Of a DNA stretch of 9,124 bases, positions 4,971 through 9,124 are shown one piece after another. The stretch spans positions 1-9,124 of the forward strand of contig JAEMRJ010000096.1 of the NCBI GenBank assembly GCA_016463365.1. The letters are read 5' to 3'. This stretch comes from Thermoleophilaceae bacterium. Its GTDB lineage: Bacteria > Actinomycetota > Thermoleophilia > Solirubrobacterales > JACPNS01. Each line of letters begins with the position of its first letter. Position 1 is the first letter of the stretch. The position numbers were made by a program, and so were the translations under genes. The notes beneath the pieces are model-generated. The model ran no database searches. It was not told the origin of the DNA and was given only the letters and a program-made list of their open reading frames with translations.

Positions 4971-6119
4971 ATGTCGAAAACCGCCCACATGGACAACGGA
5001 CACGACGAGGATCTTCCCGGCGCTGGCGGCGTTGCGGACTACAGCCTGTTCACGGGCGCTGATGACTTCGATGAAGCCCTGGGCACCCGGGTCGCGTGGC
5101 GCACAGCCGCCGTGCTCTTCTGGGTCGCCGGATTCGGCGCCCTTGCGCAGCTGTCCACGGGCCTGATCAGCGCGCCGATCGAGTACCCGGCGTTGACCGT
5201 TGCGGTCTCGATCTTCGCAATCGTGATGGGTTGTGTCTGGTGGGTCGTCGGCAATCTCGTCGTGGACGAGCGCTGGTTGCACTTTGGCGTGATCTTGTCG
5301 TACGGAATTCTGGTCGTGATGTTTGCCAATGCGCCATCGGTCGAATCAGAGCTCGGGGTCGTCTACCTGGTGCCGCTCATCTACGTCGCGTTGTTCCTTC
5401 CCTCGCGAGCGTTGTTCGGCTACATCGGACTCTCGGTCGCCCTGATCATGCTGGCGTCGCTGCGCCATCCGGACAGCCAGTTCGGGCTGCTGCCGGGCCT
5501 CTTGACAATCGTCGCGCTCGCTTCAACCGCGGGGCTGACGCTCTACGTCCGACTCGAGCTCAACCGCATCGGTCGCCAGGCGATCACGCTTTCCGGGCGC
5601 GACGCTCTCACCGGCCTCTCCAACCTGCGCCCACTGTATGAACGCGTCGAACGCGGACTGCAAGAGGCCGAGCGCGGCCATGGCGGGATCACCGTCGTGA
5701 TGATCGACCTCGAAGGATTCAAGCGGGTCAACGACGAGTACTCGCACTCGGTCGGCGACGAGACCCTGCGGGTCGTCGCCCAAGCCATATCCGACACCGT
5801 GCGCAAGGATGAGCTGGTCGCCCGGCGCGGCGGCGACGAGTTCGCGATCGTGACCGGCGCGACCGACCAGGAAGACATCCAGACCCTGATCCGTCGGGTC
5901 AGCCACAACGTTTCCGACGCCCGCGTCGATCTGCTGCCCGGGGTGCGCTCGGGCGTGACCGTCGGCTATGCGACCAACATCGAAGGCGACACCGTCGGCC
6001 GCCTGCTCGCCCGGGCCGACCGCGAACTCAACGACGCCAAGGCGAACGCCAAGATCGAACGCTGGTCATGGCGACAGCGCAAGCTGAATGACCTCGCCGA
6101 CGAACTCGGGGCCGACTGA
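4971..6119 (+). CDS. Membrane diguanylate cyclase (GGDEF), first of a tandem pair
   Basis: A 382-residue protein: an acidic cytoplasmic N-terminus (1-40), six predicted helices (about 42-62, 73-94, 104-119, 128-145, 147-163, 172-193), a short linker and a C-terminal GGDEF domain (about 205-360), with a basic tail. It should make cyclic di-GMP from two GTP at the inner face of the membrane. Key residues are present: LTGLSNLRPL at the domain start, metal ligand Asp246 in MIDLEGF (Glu where many cyclases have a second Asp), KRVNDEY, and RRGGDEF (287-291). The residues five before GGDEF are RKDE (278-281), so the RxxD product-inhibition site is RxxE. The membrane part is not a sensor family I can name. 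Start ATG 4971 is chosen by length; ATG 4989 is possible, and neither has a strong ribosome site. It ends 2 nt before its paralogue and is surely cotranscribed with it. Confidence 0.93.
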   Translation: MSKTAHMDNGHDEDLPGAGGVADYSLFTGADDFDEALGTRVAWRTAAVLFWVAGFGALAQLSTGLISAPIEYPALTVAVSIFAIVMGCVWWVVGNLVVDERWLHFGVILSYGILVVMFANAPSVESELGVVYLVPLIYVALFLPSRALFGYIGLSVALIMLASLRHPDSQFGLLPGLLTIVALASTAGLTLYVRLELNRIGRQAITLSGRDALTGLSNLRPLYERVERGLQEAERGHGGITVVMIDLEGFKRVNDEYSHSVGDETLRVVAQAISDTVRKDELVARRGGDEFAIVTGATDQEDIQTLIRRVSHNVSDARVDLLPGVRSGVTVGYATNIEGDTVGRLLARADRELNDAKANAKIERWSWRQRKLNDLADELGAD

Positions 6120-6121
6120 CC

Positions 6122-7258
6122 GTGGGCTGGGCGTCGCGACACGGCCTGCGCAAGGCGATGGCAGATTTCGGCATGCGTCACAGCGCCGAGCATGCGTACC
6201 GCCCGATGCGCCGTCCCGGCGAGCCGTCGATTCTTCTCACCGACGAGCGCCTCCGGGTGCACCGGAACGTCTTCTGGTTCGGCGCGGCGTTCATCTATGG
6301 GATCACGGCCATCATCACGCTCAGCGCGCTGGTCCTCAACGAGCTGACACCCGAGCTCGGGATCGCTGAGGAAGCCTTTTCGTCAGTCACGGTCGCGATC
6401 TCGATTGTCGCGCTCTTGATGACGGCGTTCTGGTTGGCCATGGCCGCGCGCGACACACCGGCACTGCCGTGGATGAACGCCATCATCGGGATCGGCACCC
6501 TGCTGATCTCGACAGTTGCGCTCACTTCCGGTGAATTCGGTCCGGTCGTCCTTCCCTACCTGCTCGCCCCGGCGATGGCAGCAGCCTTCTACATGCCGTT
6601 GAAGCAGGCGATCGCGCATCTGCTTTCAATCACCGTTGTGATGTTTGTCGTCGCGTACGTCACCGCCGATTCCGAGTCCGGCAAGATCGTCGCGCTGAAT
6701 GTCTGGTTCTTCACGATGATGGGTGCCGGAATGCTGATGGTCGCGCGCAAGCGCATCCAGGACGGCATCATCCACAACGTCGCGCTGGCCGGCCGCGACC
6801 CGCTGACGGGCGTCGCGAACCTGCGCAAGTTCAACGACCGACTGCGTGCCGAGATCGACCGCGCCGAGCGCAGCTCGGACCCGCTCACACTGTTGATGAT
6901 CGACCTCGACGACTTCAAGCGCGTCAACGACGAGTACAGCTACACACTTGGCGATGCAGTCCTCGCGGCCAGCGCCCGCGCGATGGACGAAGTCGTCCGC
7001 ACCAACGAGCTGCTGGCCCGTCGTGGCGGCGATGAGTTCGCCGTCATCGCCGTCGGCGCTGATGCTGCGACCGGCGCCAATCTCGCCCAGCGCATCGCCG
7101 AGGTGGTGCGCCGCGAACGCATCCGGCTCTGCCCCGACGTCTCACCGGGCGCGAGCGTGGGCGTCGTTGAGTGGGTTTCGGGCGAGAGCCCGGAGAAGCT
7201 GATCAGTCGCGCAGATGCCGCGCTGAAGGCGGCAAAGCGCGAGTCCTACAACGGCTAG
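6122..7258 (+). CDS. Membrane diguanylate cyclase (GGDEF), second of a tandem pair
   Basis: A 378-residue paralogue of the preceding gene with the same plan: a basic N-terminus of about 48 residues, six predicted helices (about 49-73, 86-107, 116-133, 140-158, 163-181, 189-207), and a GGDEF domain from RDPLTGVANLRKF (225) onward. Active-site residues look intact: Asp261 in MIDLDDFKRVNDEY, and RRGGDEF with GGDEF at 302-306. The inhibitory-site position reads RTNE (293-296), again RxxE. Start is GTG 6122, only 2 nt after the previous stop; ATG 6158 would remove 12 residues and is a real alternative, since the GTG has a weak ribosome site. The stop TAG at 7256-7258 overlaps the stop of the convergent TetR gene. 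The cytosolic leaders of the two cyclases differ in charge (acidic in the first, basic here) and their membrane domains have diverged far more than the GGDEF domains, suggesting different inputs to one output, or a heterodimer. Confidence 0.93.
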   Translation: MGWASRHGLRKAMADFGMRHSAEHAYRPMRRPGEPSILLTDERLRVHRNVFWFGAAFIYGITAIITLSALVLNELTPELGIAEEAFSSVTVAISIVALLMTAFWLAMAARDTPALPWMNAIIGIGTLLISTVALTSGEFGPVVLPYLLAPAMAAAFYMPLKQAIAHLLSITVVMFVVAYVTADSESGKIVALNVWFFTMMGAGMLMVARKRIQDGIIHNVALAGRDPLTGVANLRKFNDRLRAEIDRAERSSDPLTLLMIDLDDFKRVNDEYSYTLGDAVLAASARAMDEVVRTNELLARRGGDEFAVIAVGADAATGANLAQRIAEVVRRERIRLCPDVSPGASVGVVEWVSGESPEKLISRADAALKAAKRESYNG

Positions 7259-7959
7259 ATGAGCCCCTTGAGCATCGGCTCGGTGGGATACCAGGGCTGG
7301 CCCTTGTCGATCATCTGACCGAAGCCGTTCCAGAGCACTGCCATCGCCGTTCCGGCGAGGCGGAAGTTCGTCTCGTCAGGGTGGTCAAGCCAGTAGTCCG
7401 CCAATGAGTGACAGGCACCGACGACCGCGTGACCCGCAGCGAGCGAGTACTGCGTCAACAGCTCATGCGAGTCGCGGCCTTCGAGCACTTTGATGAAGGA
7501 GTCGGCCACCGCCTCGGCGAGCTCGGTGTTCATCGAGTGGATGCCCTTGATCATCGCGTCATCGATCTCTACGGCGTCGCGGTAGAGCACGCCCCAGGCC
7601 TGCCGGTTCTTGTCGACAAAGTCGAAAAACGCAACGAAGCCGCGCCAGAAGCGCTCCTCTGGCGGGAGGTCTGCGGCCCACGCCGGCAGCACCGATTCTT
7701 TGATCTGGCTCTGGAAAGAGCGCAGCACTTCGAGGTAGAGCTCGTCTTTGCTCTCGAAGTGTTGGTACACGAGCGCCTTGGAGACGCCGGCTGCTTCGGC
7801 GATGTCGTCCATTGAGACGTTGTGGTACCCCCGGGTGCCGAAAACGTCGATCGCGTGCTCGAGGATCAGGTCGTAGCGCTCGCCACGCGACATCCGCTTG
7901 CGAACGGCCGGTTCCTCAAATTCGTCGCTTCCCGGGTCATGTCCGTCTGCCTCACTCAT
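7255..7959 (-). CDS. TetR/AcrR family transcriptional regulator
   Basis: A 234-residue regulator. After a disordered acidic leader of about 20 residues comes a TetR DNA-binding domain (about 26-72): a first helix LILEHAIDVFGTRGYHN, then the helix-turn-helix MDDIAEAAGVSKALVYQHF and KDELYLEVL. The C-terminal ligand and dimer domain (about 90-234) is helical with aromatic patches (ERFWRGFVAFFDFVDKN, YWLDHP, WNGFGQMI) suiting a hydrophobic ligand. GAGGTG (7970-7965) lies 5 nt before the ATG, a good ribosome site, and the ATG overlaps the alcohol dehydrogenase stop as ATGA, so the start is well supported. As last gene of the dehydrogenase operon it probably represses that operon, the operator being expected upstream, outside the window. 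The ligand is unknown. The gene converges on the diguanylate cyclases with a 4-nt overlap. Confidence 0.93.
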   Translation of the reverse strand: MSEADGHDPGSDEFEEPAVRKRMSRGERYDLILEHAIDVFGTRGYHNVSMDDIAEAAGVSKALVYQHFESKDELYLEVLRSFQSQIKESVLPAWAADLPPEERFWRGFVAFFDFVDKNRQAWGVLYRDAVEIDDAMIKGIHSMNTELAEAVADSFIKVLEGRDSHELLTQYSLAAGHAVVGACHSLADYWLDHPDETNFRLAGTAMAVLWNGFGQMIDKGQPWYPTEPMLKGLI

Positions 7960-9002
7960 GATCCCACCTCGAAGATCGCCTTCTGCAGTTCCTTGCGGTC
8001 AAATGCAGCGTACGCCTCGGCGGCGCCGGAAAGCGGAATGCGGTCAGTGATGATCTGAGCGGCGTCGATCTTTCCCGCAGCGATCAGCTTGAGAAGCTCA
8101 TCGCGGTGGCTGTACGGCGCGCCGAGCACCGGGATCACTTTCGTGTTGCGAAGCCAGAGATCGCCGGCCGTCAGCGGGAAGTGTTCGTTCACGAGCATGC
8201 CGACCAGCACGACTGCGCCGTTGGGCCGCGGAAGCGCGAAGGCCGTCTTCATCGCCGGTTCGTTGCCGGCCGCCTCGAAGACTGCGTCGCACATCAGGCC
8301 GCCGGTCTGCTCCTTGATCAGTTTGCGTGGATCCTGCTGGCGCGGATCGATCGTCGTCGCGCCGAACTTCTTGACCTCCTCGAGGCGCTCCTCAACCACG
8401 TCGATCACGTAGACCTGACCGGCGCCGAAGATCGGTGCGCACATCGCCAGGAGCTGGCCGACCGGCCCCGCACCGACGATTGCGATCGTGTCGCCCTCAA
8501 CGATGCCGGACTGGCGCAGCGCGGTGAACGCGGTGGCGAGAATGTCGCCGGTGAAGATCGTTGACTCGTCTGAAAGATCGTCCGGGATCAGGCGCAGCGT
8601 CATGTCCGCAAGCGGCACGCGCACGTACTCGGCCTGTCCGCCGGGCAGGTTGCCGAAGGCGACGCCCATGCCGAACATCTGGAAGTCCTTGCAGCGGCGG
8701 TGATCCCCGGCGACACAGGGAGCGCAGCGACCGCAGGCCACGTACATCGAACTGACCACCCGGTCGCCCGGCTTGAACCCGGTGACGGCGTCTCCGATGT
8801 CGTCGACCACGCCGCAGAACTCGTGTCCGACGATCCAGCCTGCGGGAACGTTGGGAATCTTGTGGTGGTAGACGTGCATGTCCGTGCCGCAGAGCGCCGA
8901 GGTCGTGATGCGCACAACTGCGTCAGTGTTGACCTCGAGTCCGGGCTTGGGGACGTCCTCGACACTGATCAGTTCGGGACCCTGTGAGGTGACGGCAAGC
9001 AT
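7956..9002 (-). CDS. Zinc-dependent medium-chain alcohol dehydrogenase
   Basis: A 348-residue cytosolic zinc-type MDR oxidoreductase. The catalytic zinc site is Cys38 (SALCGTDMH) with His60-Glu61 (GHEF); the structural zinc site is complete at Cys90, Cys93, Cys96 and Cys104 (ACGRCAPC and HRRCKD). The Rossmann motif is GAGPVG (177-182), and Asp201 at the end of the next strand (VYVIDVV) indicates NAD rather than NADP. GGQAEYVRVP (121-130) and a TGDILATA loop recall the formaldehyde dehydrogenase/threonine-dehydrogenase-like branch, but the substrate cannot be fixed. An upstream ATG at 9062 is open but would lie inside the preceding gene. ATG 9002 starts exactly where the family begins and overlaps the upstream stop as TGATG, so I use it. 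Next gene in the operon is the TetR regulator, a likely controller of this enzyme. Confidence 0.93.
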   Translation of the reverse strand: MLAVTSQGPELISVEDVPKPGLEVNTDAVVRITTSALCGTDMHVYHHKIPNVPAGWIVGHEFCGVVDDIGDAVTGFKPGDRVVSSMYVACGRCAPCVAGDHRRCKDFQMFGMGVAFGNLPGGQAEYVRVPLADMTLRLIPDDLSDESTIFTGDILATAFTALRQSGIVEGDTIAIVGAGPVGQLLAMCAPIFGAGQVYVIDVVEERLEEVKKFGATTIDPRQQDPRKLIKEQTGGLMCDAVFEAAGNEPAMKTAFALPRPNGAVVLVGMLVNEHFPLTAGDLWLRNTKVIPVLGAPYSHRDELLKLIAAGKIDAAQIITDRIPLSGAAEAYAAFDRKELQKAIFEVGS

Positions 9003-9124
9003 CAGCCGACGATCGCCTTGTAGTAGCGGACAGCAAGTCCCGTGAGCAGGGTCTGGAGGCACTCGTCGAACTCGAGGCCGTTGGCGGCGGCGTATGCCTG
9101 CAGGCCGATGCTCTCGATCGAATC
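9002..9124 (-). CDS. C-terminal 40 residues of an unidentified protein (N-terminus outside window)
   Basis: The minus strand is open from the window edge to a TGA at 9004-9002, in a frame with consistently G/C third positions (for example CTG CAG GCA TAC GCC GCC GCC AAC GGC). The visible end reads like an alpha-helical domain (IGLQAYAAANGLEFDECLQ, then LLTGLAVRYYKAIVG). Its stop overlaps the dehydrogenase start by 1 nt (TGATG), so the two genes are coupled. Forty residues are too few to assign a family. Confidence 0.75.
   Translation of the reverse strand, partial: DSIESIGLQAYAAANGLEFDECLQTLLTGLAVRYYKAIVG

Noticed and set aside
9003..9062. 20-residue N-terminal extension of the alcohol dehydrogenase
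   Set aside because: It lies in the 3' end of the upstream coding frame, and the standard family N-terminus begins at ATG 9002.

Overview
This 9.1 kb window comes from a GC-rich bacterium, almost certainly an actinobacterium. The signs are very high GC at third codon positions, frequent GTG and TTG starts, genes packed with 1-14 nt overlaps, and a GAP/SfLAP-type membrane protein, a family known mainly from actinobacteria. A deep-branching class such as Thermoleophilia is a guess the sequence alone cannot confirm. I saw no mobile element, CRISPR array or prophage gene.

Left part (1-3541), minus strand: one tightly coupled operon. In transcription order it holds a possible 15-codon leader ORF with a strong ribosome binding site, a small ORF of unknown function, a RibD C-terminal-domain reductase, a purple-acid-phosphatase-like metallophosphoesterase starting on TTG directly after the previous stop, an SRPBCC-fold protein, and a membrane acyltransferase of the OafA/AT3 type that leaves the window at base 1. 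No known pathway joins these four activities. Their overlaps (0, 14 and 4 nt) say they are made together.

Middle (3542-3915): a non-coding, partly AT-rich divergent region. It carries a perfect 8-bp inverted repeat and a long imperfect hairpin of about 86 nt. Then come a six-helix GAP/SfLAP family membrane protein (3916-4590), a tRNA-Pro(CGG) gene (4627-4700) with a recognisable promoter, and a 270-nt spacer with a short hairpin and a 10-bp palindrome.

Right part: two tandem, paralogous membrane diguanylate cyclases on the plus strand (4971-6119 and 6122-7258), each with six predicted helices and an intact GGDEF site but the same RxxE variant of the RxxD inhibitory site. They probably add to the cell's c-di-GMP pool in response to a membrane or envelope signal. 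Converging on them from the right, on the minus strand, are a partial unknown gene, a zinc-dependent medium-chain alcohol dehydrogenase and a TetR regulator, linked by 1-nt and 4-nt start/stop overlaps. The TetR protein probably controls this dehydrogenase operon. The convergent units meet in a four-base CTAG that supplies the stop codons of both strands.
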